The notes: a model not told the origin generated them from the sequence alone. Positions 8,274 to 17,914 are shown, counted from the stretch's first letter. The stretch: 64,000 bases of DNA from Paraburkholderia bryophila (GCF_013409255.1 NZ_JACCAS010000001.1:1612001-1676000); one strand, 5' to 3'. Translations and numbers: made by a program.

Positions 8274-11124
8274 GGGTAGGCTTGGCCAGCGGGGGGTTAA
8301 GTGATGAATCGTCGGCGTGACCGGCGAGCTCGCCATGCGTCGGAGAATCCAGCTCTTCGTCTTCCAGCACGTCCGGCGCGTCGGGCGGCGTTTCCACCGG
8401 CAGCGTGAACCAGAAGCGCGCGCCTTCGACGCGGCCGTCCGCGGCCACCCGGTTGAGCGCGCCGATTGTACCGCCGTGCGCTTCGACGATCGCGCGGCAG
8501 ATCGCCAGGCCGAGACCGATGCCCGGCTTGGCCGACTCCTTCTCGCCGCGCGTGAATTTCTCGAACACGCGCGCTTCCATGCCGGCGGGTAGCCCGGGGC
8601 CGTTATCGTCGACGCAAACGCGCACGAACGACTTGCCGTCCGCGTCGAGCCGCTGCGCGCCGATGGTCAGCGGCGTGTCCGGCGCGGTGTATTTGGCCGC
8701 GTTCTCGAACAGGTTCGAGAAGAGCCGCTCCATCAGCACCGCGTCGAGATGCAGCAGCGGCAAATCGCCCGGCAGTTTGACCTGCACCGGATGTTTCGCC
8801 AGCACGCGTTTGCACGCGCGCAACGCGGCGCCGACGGTTTCTTCGAGCAGCGTCCACTGCTGATTCAATTGCAGACTGCCCGCCTGCAGACGCGCCATGT
8901 CGAGCAGATTCGTGACGATGCCGGTCATGCGCAACGCTTCCTCGTGAATCGCTTCGACGAGATCGTCGCCGGGTTGCGCTTGCGCATGCCCCTCGCGCGA
9001 TTGCGCCAGCATCGACGAAAACCCGACGATGGTCGTCAACGGCGTGCGCAGATCGTGCGAGATCGCGGACAGCAGCGAGTTGCGCAGACGCTCCGATTCC
9101 ATGTTGACGAGCGCGTCGCGCGCAATGTCGACGTAATGCACCCGCTCCAGCGCGAGCGCGATCTGCGCGGCGAACGCGTCGAGCATGCGTTGCTGCTCGG
9201 GCACGTCGAGCTCGTGTTCGTCGCGCATCACGACCGCGAGCACGCCGCGCGTGCGCATCGGCGCTTTCAGCGGCAGATACAAAGCGGCGGCAGCCGGCAA
9301 CGTGTCGGTGCCGTGGCCGGCCGGCTTCTGCTGATCGTAGACCCACTGACCGACGTCGATATCGAGCAGCTCGCCTTCGAGCGTGACGGCCGCGTCCGGA
9401 TCCTCGATCTTCTGCTTCACCTGATCGACGCTATCCGGCAACAGCATCGCCACGCGCGCACCGAACACCTCGCTAACGTGACGGCTGCCGATCTCGACGA
9501 TCTGCTCGGTGGTCAGCGCCGCGGCCAGCTCGCGCGCCATCGCGTACATCGCGCCGGTGCGTTGCTCGCGACGCCGCGCGACGCTCGCCTCGCGACGCAG
9601 ACTCGACGTCAGATGGCTGATCACGAGCGAGGTCAGCAGCATGCCGAAGAAGGTCAGCAGATACTGCGTGTCCGACACCGACAGCGACATGCGCGGCGGC
9701 ACGAAGAAGAAATCGAACGCGGCCACGCTCAGGAACGACAGCACCACACCAGGGCCGCGCCCGAGTTTCACCGCGGTGAAGATCACGCCGAGCAGATACA
9801 GCATAACCAGGTTGGTCAGATCGATGTGATCGATCAGTTGACTCGACAGCAGCGTGATGGCCGTGCAGATCGCCAGCGCAATGCCGTACGCGCCGGGCGG
9901 CGACCGGCGTTCGCGCGCCGCGCTCAACGCGTCGCGCCATGCGTTCGCTGTCGTGTTCAGTAAATGACGATGCTCGCCGCCGTCCCGGTCGGACGACGCG
10001 CGAATCAGCGTGAGATCGAGTTCGCCGGTCTGTTCGGCAAGACGCTCGCCGAGCGGACGGCGCAGCCAGCGCTTCAGGCCGGTGCGCGCCGATGCGCCCG
10101 CCACCAGTTTCGACACGTTGCGGGCCTGCGCATAGCCGACCAGCGCGGCCACGGCATCGGTGCCCGCGAGCGTCGCGGTTTCCGCGCCGAGTTCGGCGGC
10201 CAGCTTCAGCGCATTGAGCGTGCGTTCACGACGCGCGTCGGGCAGGCGTTGCAGCGCGGGCGTCTCCACATACACGGCGAGCCAGTCGGCCTTCAGGCTG
10301 GCGGCGAGGCGGGCTGCCGCGCGCACCAGCATCGGCGCTTCCGGGCCTGGGCCGACGCATACCAGCAAGCGCTCGCGCGCCTGCCAGATGCGCTGGATCG
10401 AGCGATCGGCACGATACTCGCGCATCTGCGCATCCACCCGATCGGCGGTACGGCGCAGCGCCAGCTCACGCAGCGCGATCAGGTTGCCCTTGCGAAAGAA
10501 ATTGCGCACCGCGCGCTCGGCCTGCTGCGGCAAATACACTTTGCCGTCGCGCATGCGGTCGAGCAGTTCCTCGGCCGGCAAGTCGACCAGCGTGACTTCG
10601 TCGGCGCGATCGAACACGCGGTCCGGCACCGTCTCCCACACGCGAATCCCGGTGATCTGGCCGACCACGTCGTTCAGACTTTCGAGGTGCTGCACGTTGA
10701 CCGTGGTGTAGACGTCGATGCCCGCGTCGAGCAGTTCGTAGACGTCCTGCCAGCGCTTCAGATGCCGCGCGCCCTGCACGTTCGAATGCGCGAGTTCGTC
10801 GACGAGGATCAGCGTCGGCTTGCGCGCGAGCGCGGCGTCGAGATCGAACTCGCCGAGCTTGCGGCCGCGATACTCGATCTGCTGCAGCGGCAGCACGTCG
10901 AGCCCGTCGAGCAGCGCCGCGGTTTCGCTGCGGCCATGCGTTTCGGCGATGCCGACCACCACGTCCGCGCCTTCGTCGTAACGGCGCCGCGCGGCCTGCA
11001 ACATCGCGTAGGTCTTGCCCACACCCGCCGACGCGCCGAAGAAAATCTTCAGCCGGCCACGCTGACGCTTCTCTTCGTCGCGTTGCAGTTTGTCGAGCAA
11101 TTCATCAGGATCGGGGCGGTTCAT
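8266..11124 (-). CDS. kdpD: KdpD, potassium/osmotic-stress sensor histidine kinase
   Basis: A 952-residue sensor kinase with the full KdpD layout: N-terminal KdpD domain with Walker A GASAGVGKT (residues 30-38) and a Walker B-like LILVDELAH; a USP-like domain (about 250-370); four short membrane helices (about 400-500) carrying DLTNLVMLYLLGV; a GAF domain; then HisKA with SAISHDLRTPL and an ATPase domain (NLFENAAKYT, DDNGPGLP, GIGLGLAI). It phosphorylates KdpE. A TTG two codons upstream is a possible start, but the ATG beginning MNRPDPDELLDKL fits the family. It is separated from kdpC by about 200 bases containing a terminator-like hairpin. Confidence 0.97.
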   Translation of the reverse strand: MNRPDPDELLDKLQRDEEKRQRGRLKIFFGASAGVGKTYAMLQAARRRYDEGADVVVGIAETHGRSETAALLDGLDVLPLQQIEYRGRKLGEFDLDAALARKPTLILVDELAHSNVQGARHLKRWQDVYELLDAGIDVYTTVNVQHLESLNDVVGQITGIRVWETVPDRVFDRADEVTLVDLPAEELLDRMRDGKVYLPQQAERAVRNFFRKGNLIALRELALRRTADRVDAQMREYRADRSIQRIWQARERLLVCVGPGPEAPMLVRAAARLAASLKADWLAVYVETPALQRLPDARRERTLNALKLAAELGAETATLAGTDAVAALVGYAQARNVSKLVAGASARTGLKRWLRRPLGERLAEQTGELDLTLIRASSDRDGGEHRHLLNTTANAWRDALSAARERRSPPGAYGIALAICTAITLLSSQLIDHIDLTNLVMLYLLGVIFTAVKLGRGPGVVLSFLSVAAFDFFFVPPRMSLSVSDTQYLLTFFGMLLTSLVISHLTSSLRREASVARRREQRTGAMYAMARELAAALTTEQIVEIGSRHVSEVFGARVAMLLPDSVDQVKQKIEDPDAAVTLEGELLDIDVGQWVYDQQKPAGHGTDTLPAAAALYLPLKAPMRTRGVLAVVMRDEHELDVPEQQRMLDAFAAQIALALERVHYVDIARDALVNMESERLRNSLLSAISHDLRTPLTTIVGFSSMLAQSREGHAQAQPGDDLVEAIHEEALRMTGIVTNLLDMARLQAGSLQLNQQWTLLEETVGAALRACKRVLAKHPVQVKLPGDLPLLHLDAVLMERLFSNLFENAAKYTAPDTPLTIGAQRLDADGKSFVRVCVDDNGPGLPAGMEARVFEKFTRGEKESAKPGIGLGLAICRAIVEAHGGTIGALNRVAADGRVEGARFWFTLPVETPPDAPDVLEDEELDSPTHGELAGHADDSSLNPPLAKPTHE

Positions 11125-11265
11125 GCTCAATGGTTTTCATAGTTGGACGAGCGGCGGTGTGTGCATGGTGGCACGCCGGCGGCCGGCCCGCAAATAGGGG
11201 TGCCGCGCGCGGCGGTGCATTGCCGTGTAGTGCCTGCGGTTCATCACCGTCGTCGCGCTCCGTCA

Positions 11266-11300
11266 AAAAGGCAAAGGCGGCGTCGTGCGGACGCCGCCTT
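11266..11300 (-). terminator. Terminator or attenuator between kdpC and kdpD
   Basis: On the minus strand AAGGCGGCGT and ACGCCGCCTT form a perfect 10-bp stem with a 7-base loop, followed by TGCCTTTTTGACGG. This is a good intrinsic terminator placed just after kdpC. It would reduce read-through from kdpFABC into kdpDE or separate the two units. The rest of the gap 11125-11321 shows nothing else. Confidence 0.65.
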
Positions 11301-11321
11301 CGCGAAGCACCGCACGTGCTA

Positions 11322-11900
11322 TCAACCGTGCTTCATCTCGTCCAGCGCCAGATTCAATTGCAGCACGTTCACACGCGCCTCGCCGAGCACGCCGAATTGA
11401 CGGCCGCTCGTATAACGGTCCACCAGCGCCTGCACGTCGTTGACCGCCAGCTTGCGCGCATTCGCGACGCGTTCGATCTGATACGCAGCGGCCGCCGGGC
11501 TGATCTCCGGATCGAGACCGCTGCCTGACGAGGTCACCAGATCCACTGGCACCGGCTTCGACATATCGGTGCCCGCGGCCTTCAATGCGTCGATACGGCC
11601 TTTGACTTCGTCGAGCAGCGCCGGGTTGGTCGGCCCGAGATTCGAACCGCTCGAACCCGTCGCGTTATACGGCATCGGGCTGGTGGCCGACAGACGGCCC
11701 CAGAAGTACTGCGGCGCGTCGAACTGCTGGCCGATCAGCTTTGAGCCGACCACCTTGCCGTTCTGTTCGATCAGACTGCCGTTGGCCTGATCGTGGAAAG
11801 CCGCCTGGCCGACCGCGGTCATCACGGCGGGATAAGCGAGTCCGGTGACGGCGGTCAGCACCGCGAAGATCACGATTAACGGACGGAACAGATTTTTCAT
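11322..11900 (-). CDS. kdpC: KdpC, potassium-transporting ATPase subunit C
   Basis: A 192-residue protein with one N-terminal membrane anchor ([17 protein letters not shown]) and a periplasmic domain containing the family signatures [45 protein letters not shown] and [19 protein letters not shown]. It stabilises the KdpFABC complex and contacts KdpA and KdpF. It lies 31 bases after kdpB in the operon. Confidence 0.97.
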   Translation of the reverse strand: MKNLFRPLIVIFAVLTAVTGLAYPAVMTAVGQAAFHDQANGSLIEQNGKVVGSKLIGQQFDAPQYFWGRLSATSPMPYNATGSSGSNLGPTNPALLDEVKGRIDALKAAGTDMSKPVPVDLVTSSGSGLDPEISPAAAAYQIERVANARKLAVNDVQALVDRYTSGRQFGVLGEARVNVLQLNLALDEMKHG

Positions 11901-11931
11901 GATGTTTAATCTCTCTTGAGCTTCAGCGTTC

Positions 11932-14016
11932 TCAAACCCAGCCGAACGCGGCCAGCACCATATCGATCAGCTTGATGCCGATGAACGGCACGATGATCCC
12001 GCCCAGACCGTAGACCAGCAGATTGCGGCGCAACAACACCGCCGCGCCGAGTGCCCGGTAACGCACGCCCTTGAGCGCCAGCGGAATCAGCAGCACGATG
12101 ATCAGCGCGTTGAAAATCACTGCCGACATGATCGCCGAGGCCGGCGTGGCCAGATGCATCACGTTTAGCGCGTTCAACGCCGGATAGGTCGTGGCGAACG
12201 CGGCCGGAATGATCGCGAAGTACTTGGCGACGTCGTTGGCAATCGAGAACGTGGTCAACGAACCGCGCGTCATCAGCATCTGCTTGCCGATCTCGACGAT
12301 CTCGATCAGCTTGGTCGGATTCGAATCGAGGTCGACCATGTTGCCGGCTTCCTTCGCCGCCTGCGTGCCGGTGTTCATCGCCACCGCGACATCGGCCTGC
12401 GCGAGCGCCGGGGCGTCGTTAGTGCCGTCGCCGGTCATCGCGACCAGACGGCCTTCGGCCTGGTGCGCGCGGATCGTGGCGAGCTTCGCTTCCGGCGTGG
12501 CTTCGGCGAGGAAATCGTCGACGCCCGCTTCAGCCGCAATTGCAGCGGCCGTCAGACGGTTGTCGCCGGTCACCATGATGGTCTTGATGCCCATCTTGCG
12601 CAGTTCGGCGAAACGTTCCTTGATGCCGCCCTTCACCACGTCCTTCAACTCGATCACGCCGAGCACGCGTGCGCCCTGCTCGCCCTTTTCGGCAACCACC
12701 AGCGGCGTGCTGCCGCGCCGCGCGACTTCGGCCACGGCGTTGCTGACTTCGTTCGGGAAACGGCCGCCGTGCGCTTCGACGTAGTTCTTCACCGCGTCGG
12801 ACGCACCCTTGCGGATTTCACGGCCCGGCAGATCGACGCCGCTCATCCGCGTTTGCGCGGTGAAGGCGAGGAACACCGCCTGCAGCGAAGTCATATCGCG
12901 TTGGCGAATGTTGAAGCGTTGCTTGGCCAGCACGACGATGCTGCGGCCTTCCGGCGTTTCATCGGCGAGCGACGACAACTGCGCGGCGTCCGCGAGCGCT
13001 TCTTCGGTGAGGCCCGGCGCCGGCACGAATTGCGACGCCTGACGGTTGCCGAGCGTGATCGTGCCGGTCTTGTCGAGCAGCAGCACGTCGACGTCGCCGG
13101 CGGCTTCCACCGCGCGGCCCGAGGTGGCGATCACGTTGGCCTGCATCATCCGGCTCATACCGGCCACGCCGATCGCCGACAGCAGCCCGCCGATGGTGGT
13201 CGGAATCAGACACACCAGCAGCGCGACCAGCGCGGTGATCGTCACCACGTGGCCGGATTTGGCGGCTTCGACCGAGAACATCGAGAACGGCAGCAGCGTG
13301 GCGGTGGCGAGCAGCATCACGATGGTCAACGCGACCAGCAGAATGGTCAGCGCGATTTCGTTCGGCGTCTTCTGACGCTTGGCGCCTTCCACCATCGCGA
13401 TCATGCGGTCGAGGAACGCCTCGCCCGGATTCGCCGTGACCCGCACGACGATCCAGTCGGACAGCACGCGCGTGCCGCCCGTCACCGACGAAAAGTCGCC
13501 GCCCGACTCGCGGATCACCGGCGCGGATTCACCGGTAATCGCCGATTCGTCCACCGACGCGACGCCGTCGATCACTTCGCCGTCGGCCGGAATCACGTCG
13601 CCGGTTTCGACCAGCACGACATCGCCCTTGCGCAGATCGGAAGCCGTCAGAATGCGGATCGGCGACTTCGGATGCGGCTCGTTGAGCTTCTTGGCCATCA
13701 CGTCTTTCTTCGCGCTGCGCAGCGACGCGGCCTGGGCCTTGGAACGGCCTTCGGCGAGCGCTTCCGCGAAGTTGGCGAACAGCACCGTGAACCACAGCCA
13801 CAAGGTGACCGCGAGAATGAAGCCCGCGGGCGCCTCGGCCTGGCCGCCGAGCGCGGCGATCCAGAGAATCGTGGTCAGAATGCTGCCGACGTACACGCAG
13901 AACATCACCGGATTACGGAACTGCGTGCGCGGCGTGAGCTTTTTAAAGGAGTCCACGATCGCCGGGCGCAGCAGCGCCGGATCGAACATGGACCTGGTTG
14001 CATTATGTTCAGTCAT
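11932..14016 (-). CDS. kdpB: KdpB, P-type ATPase catalytic subunit
   Basis: A 694-residue P-type ATPase. Visible are the phosphorylation motif DKTGT with Asp315, the actuator-domain TGES motif (161-164; the equivalent Ser is an inhibitory phosphorylation site in E. coli), the ion-path IPTTIGGLL segment in membrane helix 4, the MVTGDN and [11 protein letters not shown] hinge motifs of the P domain, and the C-terminal helices. It hydrolyses ATP to drive K+ passed on from KdpA. Length and motifs match the family throughout. Confidence 0.98.
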   Translation of the reverse strand: MTEHNATRSMFDPALLRPAIVDSFKKLTPRTQFRNPVMFCVYVGSILTTILWIAALGGQAEAPAGFILAVTLWLWFTVLFANFAEALAEGRSKAQAASLRSAKKDVMAKKLNEPHPKSPIRILTASDLRKGDVVLVETGDVIPADGEVIDGVASVDESAITGESAPVIRESGGDFSSVTGGTRVLSDWIVVRVTANPGEAFLDRMIAMVEGAKRQKTPNEIALTILLVALTIVMLLATATLLPFSMFSVEAAKSGHVVTITALVALLVCLIPTTIGGLLSAIGVAGMSRMMQANVIATSGRAVEAAGDVDVLLLDKTGTITLGNRQASQFVPAPGLTEEALADAAQLSSLADETPEGRSIVVLAKQRFNIRQRDMTSLQAVFLAFTAQTRMSGVDLPGREIRKGASDAVKNYVEAHGGRFPNEVSNAVAEVARRGSTPLVVAEKGEQGARVLGVIELKDVVKGGIKERFAELRKMGIKTIMVTGDNRLTAAAIAAEAGVDDFLAEATPEAKLATIRAHQAEGRLVAMTGDGTNDAPALAQADVAVAMNTGTQAAKEAGNMVDLDSNPTKLIEIVEIGKQMLMTRGSLTTFSIANDVAKYFAIIPAAFATTYPALNALNVMHLATPASAIMSAVIFNALIIVLLIPLALKGVRYRALGAAVLLRRNLLVYGLGGIIVPFIGIKLIDMVLAAFGWV

Positions 14017-14080
14017 TGAATCCTCGAATTTCCCGTTTGCACCTGTTCAGTCTTGGGTCGCATGTGTCATGTCGGGCCGC

Positions 14081-15886
14081 TCAATGCGCGCCCATCATCA
14101 TCAGATGTTCGACACCAGGACCGAGCGCAAGCGCAGGCACATAAGTCAGCGCACCGACCAGCAACACCGTGCCGAGCAGCAGCACGACGAACAGCGGGCC
14201 GTGCGTGGGCAGCGTGCCGCCGGTCACGCCGATACGCTTTTTCGACGCCAGCGAGCCGGCAATCGCGAGCACCGGGACGATCGTGCCGAAGCGGCCGAAC
14301 CACATCGCGATCGCGGTGAGCCAGTTGTAGAACGGCGTGCTCACGGTCAGGCCGGCGAACGCACTGCCGTTGTTATTGGCGGCCGAGCTGAACGCGTAGA
14401 GGATTTCAGAGAAGCCGTGCGCGCCGGGGTTGGCGATACCCGCCTTGCCCGCGTCGCTCAGCACCGCGATCGACGTGCCCACCAGCACCAGCATTGGCGT
14501 GAGCAGCACCACGATCGAGACCATCTTCATCTCGTACGCTTCGATCTTCTTGCCGACGTATTCCGGCGTACGGCCGATCATCAGGCCCGCCACGAACACC
14601 GCCAGCAGCGCGAACACAAGCATCCCGTACATGCCGGAACCGACGCCGCCGAAGATCACTTCGCCGAGTTGCATGAGCAGCATCGGATAGAGGCCGCCGA
14701 TCGGCGTCAGCGAGTCGTGCGTATTGGCGACCGCGCCGCACGAAGCCGCCGTGGTGGCGACCGTGAAGATGCCCGACTGCGCGATACCGAAGCGCGTTTC
14801 CTTGCCTTCCGCATTACCGCCGGCCTGCAGCGCATTGGCCGACTGATCGACGTGCAACGCGGTGAAGGCCGGATTGCCGCTCTGCTCCGCGCTGATCTCG
14901 CCGAACACGCAGACGCCGAACGCGATCGTCATCGCCGCGAGCACGGCCACGCCCTGCTTGCGGTCCGAAATCATGCGACCGAACACCAGCGCCAACGCCG
15001 CCGGAATGATCAGGATCGAGAAGATCTGCAGGAAGTTCGAGAACGGCGTCGGGTTTTCATACGGATGCGCCGAGTTGCCGTTGAAGAAGCCGCCACCGTT
15101 GGTGCCGAGCATCTTGATCGCTTCCTGCGACGCCACCGGACCCATGGCGAGCGTCTGCGTCTTCACGGGCGTATCGACCGTCACCGCATTGCCCTTCGCG
15201 TCCTTCACCGGGTTGCCTTGCGCGTCGACCTTCGGCGCGGCGTAGGTGGTGGTTTGCAGCGTCGGGACGTCCTCATAGGCCTTGAAGTTCTGGATCACGC
15301 CCTGGCTCATCAGCACGGCCGCGATGATCGCCGACATCGGCAGCAGCACGTACAGCGTCACGCGCGTCAGGTCGACCCAGAAATTACCGATGGTCTGCGC
15401 GGTGTGGCGTGCAAAGCCGCGAATCAACGCGATCACCACCACGATGCCGGTGGCCGCGGAGAAGAAGTTCTGCACGGTCAAGCCGAGCATCTGCGTCAGA
15501 TAGCCGACGGTCTGTTCCGGCGTGTAGTCTTGCCAGTTCGTGTTGGTCACGAAGCTGACGGCCGTGTTGAACGCGCCATCCACCGTCATCGGGCCGAACT
15601 GCTGCGGATTGCCCGGCAGCCACTGTTGCACGCGCAACAGCACGTACAGGAACAGCGCGCCCAAGGCATTGAACGCGATCGTGGCGATCGCGTAGTGCTT
15701 CCAGCCCATTTCCTTCGACGGATCGACACCCGCGATGCGATACAGCAGACGTTCGAGCGGGCCGCCCAGGCGCACCACGCGCGAGCTGCCGTCCATCACG
15801 GCGCTGAGATAGCGGGACATCGGCACCGCGGCTGCCAGCAGCACGACGATGAAGAGGCCCGCTTGCAGGACATTGTTCGAGTTCAT
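14081..15886 (-). CDS. kdpA: KdpA, potassium-binding channel-like subunit
   Basis: A 601-residue protein with about ten membrane helices and the four degenerate selectivity-filter repeats of the superfamily of K+ transporters: SFVTNTNWQDY, MLGTNGGGFFNGNSAHPYENP, TTAASCGAVANTHDSL and SSAANNNGSAFAGL. It selects and occludes K+ and hands it to KdpB. Its ATG overlaps the kdpF stop codon as ATGA, so translation is coupled. The gap to kdpB is 64 bases. Confidence 0.98.
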   Translation of the reverse strand: MNSNNVLQAGLFIVVLLAAAVPMSRYLSAVMDGSSRVVRLGGPLERLLYRIAGVDPSKEMGWKHYAIATIAFNALGALFLYVLLRVQQWLPGNPQQFGPMTVDGAFNTAVSFVTNTNWQDYTPEQTVGYLTQMLGLTVQNFFSAATGIVVVIALIRGFARHTAQTIGNFWVDLTRVTLYVLLPMSAIIAAVLMSQGVIQNFKAYEDVPTLQTTTYAAPKVDAQGNPVKDAKGNAVTVDTPVKTQTLAMGPVASQEAIKMLGTNGGGFFNGNSAHPYENPTPFSNFLQIFSILIIPAALALVFGRMISDRKQGVAVLAAMTIAFGVCVFGEISAEQSGNPAFTALHVDQSANALQAGGNAEGKETRFGIAQSGIFTVATTAASCGAVANTHDSLTPIGGLYPMLLMQLGEVIFGGVGSGMYGMLVFALLAVFVAGLMIGRTPEYVGKKIEAYEMKMVSIVVLLTPMLVLVGTSIAVLSDAGKAGIANPGAHGFSEILYAFSSAANNNGSAFAGLTVSTPFYNWLTAIAMWFGRFGTIVPVLAIAGSLASKKRIGVTGGTLPTHGPLFVVLLLGTVLLVGALTYVPALALGPGVEHLMMMGAH

Positions 15887-15975
15887 TCAATGTCCTCCGC
15901 GCGCAACAGCGCATAGACCAGATAAGCAAACAGCAGCGCGGTAGCGGCGCCTGACAACCAGAGAATCCAGTTCAT
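15883..15975 (-). CDS. kdpF: KdpF, small Kdp subunit
   Basis: A 30-residue single-helix membrane peptide (MNWILWLSGAATALLF...LLRAEDIE). Sequence and place match KdpF, which sits at the KdpA-KdpC interface and stabilises the complex; E. coli KdpF has 29 residues. It overlaps the upstream 37-aa peptide gene and downstream kdpA, each through an ATGA overlap. Too short for standard gene-length cut-offs. Confidence 0.93.
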   Translation of the reverse strand: MNWILWLSGAATALLFAYLVYALLRAEDIE

Positions 15976-16085
15976 GACCGCGCTCCCTGCCCACGACGAA
16001 ACTGCATCAACTTCTCGCAGCCGGCAATCAATGCAAAGGTCAGCGCGAAAAACAGCACCAGCCCCCCGACATACAGCACATCCAT
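15972..16085 (-). CDS. 37-residue membrane peptide at the head of the kdp operon
   Basis: The minus strand encodes a 37-residue peptide beginning MDVLYVGGLVLFFALTF and ending RRGQGARS: a single hydrophobic helix of about 20 residues followed by a basic tail. It has a GGAG ribosome site 7 bases before its ATG, and its stop overlaps the kdpF start as ATGA, the same arrangement kdpF has with kdpA. Small peptides upstream of kdpF are known in other Proteobacteria, but I know of no established function. It could be an extra Kdp subunit or a translational leader for kdpF. Its coding nature is inferred from its context and hydrophobic pattern. Confidence 0.78.
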   Translation of the reverse strand: MDVLYVGGLVLFFALTFALIAGCEKLMQFRRGQGARS

Positions 16086-16123
16086 TTTTGTTCTCCATAT
16101 CACGGACTTTGGATAGGTGGAAC

Positions 16124-16154
16124 GTTATGCCGAACCGCGTAAAGGCCTGGTCAA
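16124..16154 (-). promoter_or_regulatory. Candidate kdp operon promoter
   Basis: On the minus strand TTGACC (16149-16154) and CATAAC (16124-16129) are separated by 19 bases, downstream of the KdpE-like box and about 40 bases before the first kdp gene. The spacing is long, which fits an activator-dependent promoter. Confidence 0.4.
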
Positions 16155-16169
16155 AGAGTCCGCGTCGGG

Positions 16170-16186
16170 TGTAAAAATCGTGTAAA
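16170..16186 (-). promoter_or_regulatory. Candidate KdpE binding site
   Basis: The minus strand reads TTTACACGATTTTTACA: two perfect TTTACA hexamers separated by 5 bases, followed by CCC. The E. coli KdpE box is TTTATA and TTTACA with the same 5-base spacer. It lies 85 bases upstream of the first kdp gene and 15 bases upstream of the candidate -35. The assignment rests on this match and position. Confidence 0.65.
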
Positions 16187-16255
16187 CGGACGGCCTGATC
16201 CGGCGGTCGTTAATGACTGGAATAGAGCGAGGGGGCAAGGCGGTAACAGCGAGCG

Positions 16256-16272
16256 GCTCGAATGATTCGAGC
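16256..16272. repeat. Short perfect inverted repeat
   Basis: GCTCGAA-TGA-TTCGAGC, a 17-base palindrome between the 3' end of the quinone oxidoreductase gene and the kdp promoter. It has no T-run on either side, so it is not a typical terminator; it could be an operator or chance. Confidence 0.35.
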
Positions 16273-16346
16273 GCGGCGGCGAAGCAAAGGGGCAAGGCGT
16301 GGCGGCGGCGGCGCGATCAAACGCACCGCCGCGCGACTATTTCGCG

Positions 16347-17324
16347 TTATTGAGGCAACAGTACCGTCGACCCGGTCGTCCGGCGCCCTTCCAGATCGGC
16401 ATGCGCCTGACCGACATCCGCCAGCGCGTAGCGCTGATTGATGCTCGCCTTCACCTTGCCCGACACCAGCACGTCGAACAGTTCCGTCGACATCGACTCG
16501 TACTCGGCCCGTTTGGCGATATACGTGAACAACGTGGGGCGCGTAAAAAACAGCGAACCCCGCCCCGCGAATTCCGACGAATCGATCGGCGGCAACGGTC
16601 CCGATGCATTGCCGAAGCTCACGAACATGCCGAGCGGCGCGAGGCAATCGAGCGACGCCGTAAACGTGTCCTTGCCGATCGAGTCGTACACCACCGGCAC
16701 ACCCGCGCCGTTGGTGATCTCACGCACGCGCCTGGTGAAGTTCTCGCGCGTGTAGACGATCGCGTGATCGCAGCCATGCGCCTTGGCGATCTCCGCTTTT
16801 TCGTCGGAGCCGACGGTGCCGATCACGGTCGCGCCGAGCGCTTTCGCCCATTGGCACACCAGCAGCCCGACGCCGCCCGCCGCCGCCTGAATCAGAATCG
16901 TGTCGCCAGCCTTCACCGGATAGGTACGGCGCAGCAGATACTGCGCGGTCAAGCCCTGCAACATCACCGAGGCCGCCTGTTCGTCGGTCAGCGCGTCCGG
17001 CACTTTCACGACTTGCGCCGCCGCCAGCACGCGCTCCTGCGTATAAGCGCCGGGCGGACGCGCCACATAGGCGACGCGATCGCCAGTCTTGAAGCCGGTC
17101 ACGCCCGCGCCGACCGCGGTCACTTCACCGGCCGCTTCCATGCCGAGCCCGCCGGGCAGCGGCAGCGGATACAGGCCGGTGCGGAAATAGATGTCGATAT
17201 AGTTCAGCCCGACCGCCGTCTGCCGGATGCGCAGCTCGCCCGCGCCCGGCTCGCCTACCTCGACGTCGACCCATTTCATCACCTCCGGGCCGCCGGTTTT
17301 ATCGAATCGGATTGCTTTGACCAT
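16347..17324 (-). CDS. qor: NADPH:quinone oxidoreductase (zeta-crystallin type)
   Basis: A 325-residue medium-chain dehydrogenase/reductase without zinc ligands. Features: GroES-like N-terminal domain with VGLNYIDIYFRTGLYP, the Rossmann motif AAAGGVGLLVCQWAKALGA, and a C-terminal half ending with ADVGQAHADLEGRRTTGSTVLLP. Family members reduce quinones with NADPH. Two consecutive ATGs exist (17327 and 17324); the second has the better 5-base spacing from AAGGAG. The gene is 92 bases downstream of mgsA on the same strand. Confidence 0.93.
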   Translation of the reverse strand: MVKAIRFDKTGGPEVMKWVDVEVGEPGAGELRIRQTAVGLNYIDIYFRTGLYPLPLPGGLGMEAAGEVTAVGAGVTGFKTGDRVAYVARPPGAYTQERVLAAAQVVKVPDALTDEQAASVMLQGLTAQYLLRRTYPVKAGDTILIQAAAGGVGLLVCQWAKALGATVIGTVGSDEKAEIAKAHGCDHAIVYTRENFTRRVREITNGAGVPVVYDSIGKDTFTASLDCLAPLGMFVSFGNASGPLPPIDSSEFAGRGSLFFTRPTLFTYIAKRAEYESMSTELFDVLVSGKVKASINQRYALADVGQAHADLEGRRTTGSTVLLPQ

Positions 17325-17392
17325 CATGTCTCCTTGATGTGATGTTGTTGCGTGAATGCGGTGCAAGGCCGCCTTCGAAACCGGTGCTTCTG

Positions 17393-17434
17393 ACCTGCTG
17401 CGTCAAACCTGCTGCTTCAGGCCTGCTGCTTTTG
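17393..17434. repeat. Triplicated 14-bp tandem repeat at the end of mgsA
   Basis: Three adjoining 14-base copies: ACCTGCTGCGTCAA, ACCTGCTGCTTCAG, GCCTGCTGCTTTTG. The mgsA stop codon lies in the middle copy, so copy-number change would alter the C-terminal residues (QKQQA) or the 3' untranslated region. It probably arose by slippage. Confidence 0.7.
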
Positions 17435-17806
17435 GCGCAAGGTCAGCACGTCGAGCACCATGCGCGCCGTCGAAATATTCGTCGCGCACGGAATGTTATG
17501 CACGTCGCAAGCACGCACCAGCGCGTTGATGTCCGGTTCGTGCGGCTGCGGCGTCATCGGATCGCGTAGAAAAATCACCATGTCCACGCGCCCTTCCGCG
17601 AGTTGCGCGCCGATCTGCAAGTCGCCGCCGTGCGGGCCCGACAGCATCCGCTCGACCGTCAGGCCGTGCGTGTCGGCAATGCGTCCGCCGGTCGTGCCGG
17701 TCGCGACGATCTCGCAACGCCGCAGCGTCTCGACGTATTCGCCGGCCAGTTTGACGATGTCGTCTTTCTTGTGATCGTGCGCGATCAGCGCAATGCGGGT
17801 GCTCAT
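17417..17806 (-). CDS. mgsA: Methylglyoxal synthase
   Basis: A 129-residue enzyme converting dihydroxyacetone phosphate to methylglyoxal and phosphate, a bypass of lower glycolysis. Signatures: [12 protein letters not shown] at the start, ATGTTG (phosphate binding), [11 protein letters not shown], and [15 protein letters not shown] with the catalytic Asp region, then [12 protein letters not shown]. The ATG at 17806 is the expected start; upstream in-frame sequence has no family similarity. The gene runs toward qor and ends inside a tandem repeat. Confidence 0.96.
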   Translation of the reverse strand: MSTRIALIAHDHKKDDIVKLAGEYVETLRRCEIVATGTTGGRIADTHGLTVERMLSGPHGGDLQIGAQLAEGRVDMVIFLRDPMTPQPHEPDINALVRACDVHNIPCATNISTARMVLDVLTLRQKQQA

Positions 17807-17914
17807 GACGTAAGACTCCTGAAACCGTTGTGATTGTCGTTGTTGTAGTGAGGATGAAACCGCGGGCACGCGCTCAGGCACGCGCCCGCTTGAAACTGGA
17901 CGAAACCGGACCGT

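Noticed and set aside
12463..15916. Two long open frames antisense to kdpB and kdpA (518 and 845 codons)
   Set aside because: Composition is that of codon-bias shadows; kdpA and kdpB are unambiguous on the other strand.
16256..16272. 17-base palindrome as terminator of the quinone oxidoreductase gene
   Set aside because: No T-run on the relevant strand; kept only as an unexplained repeat.
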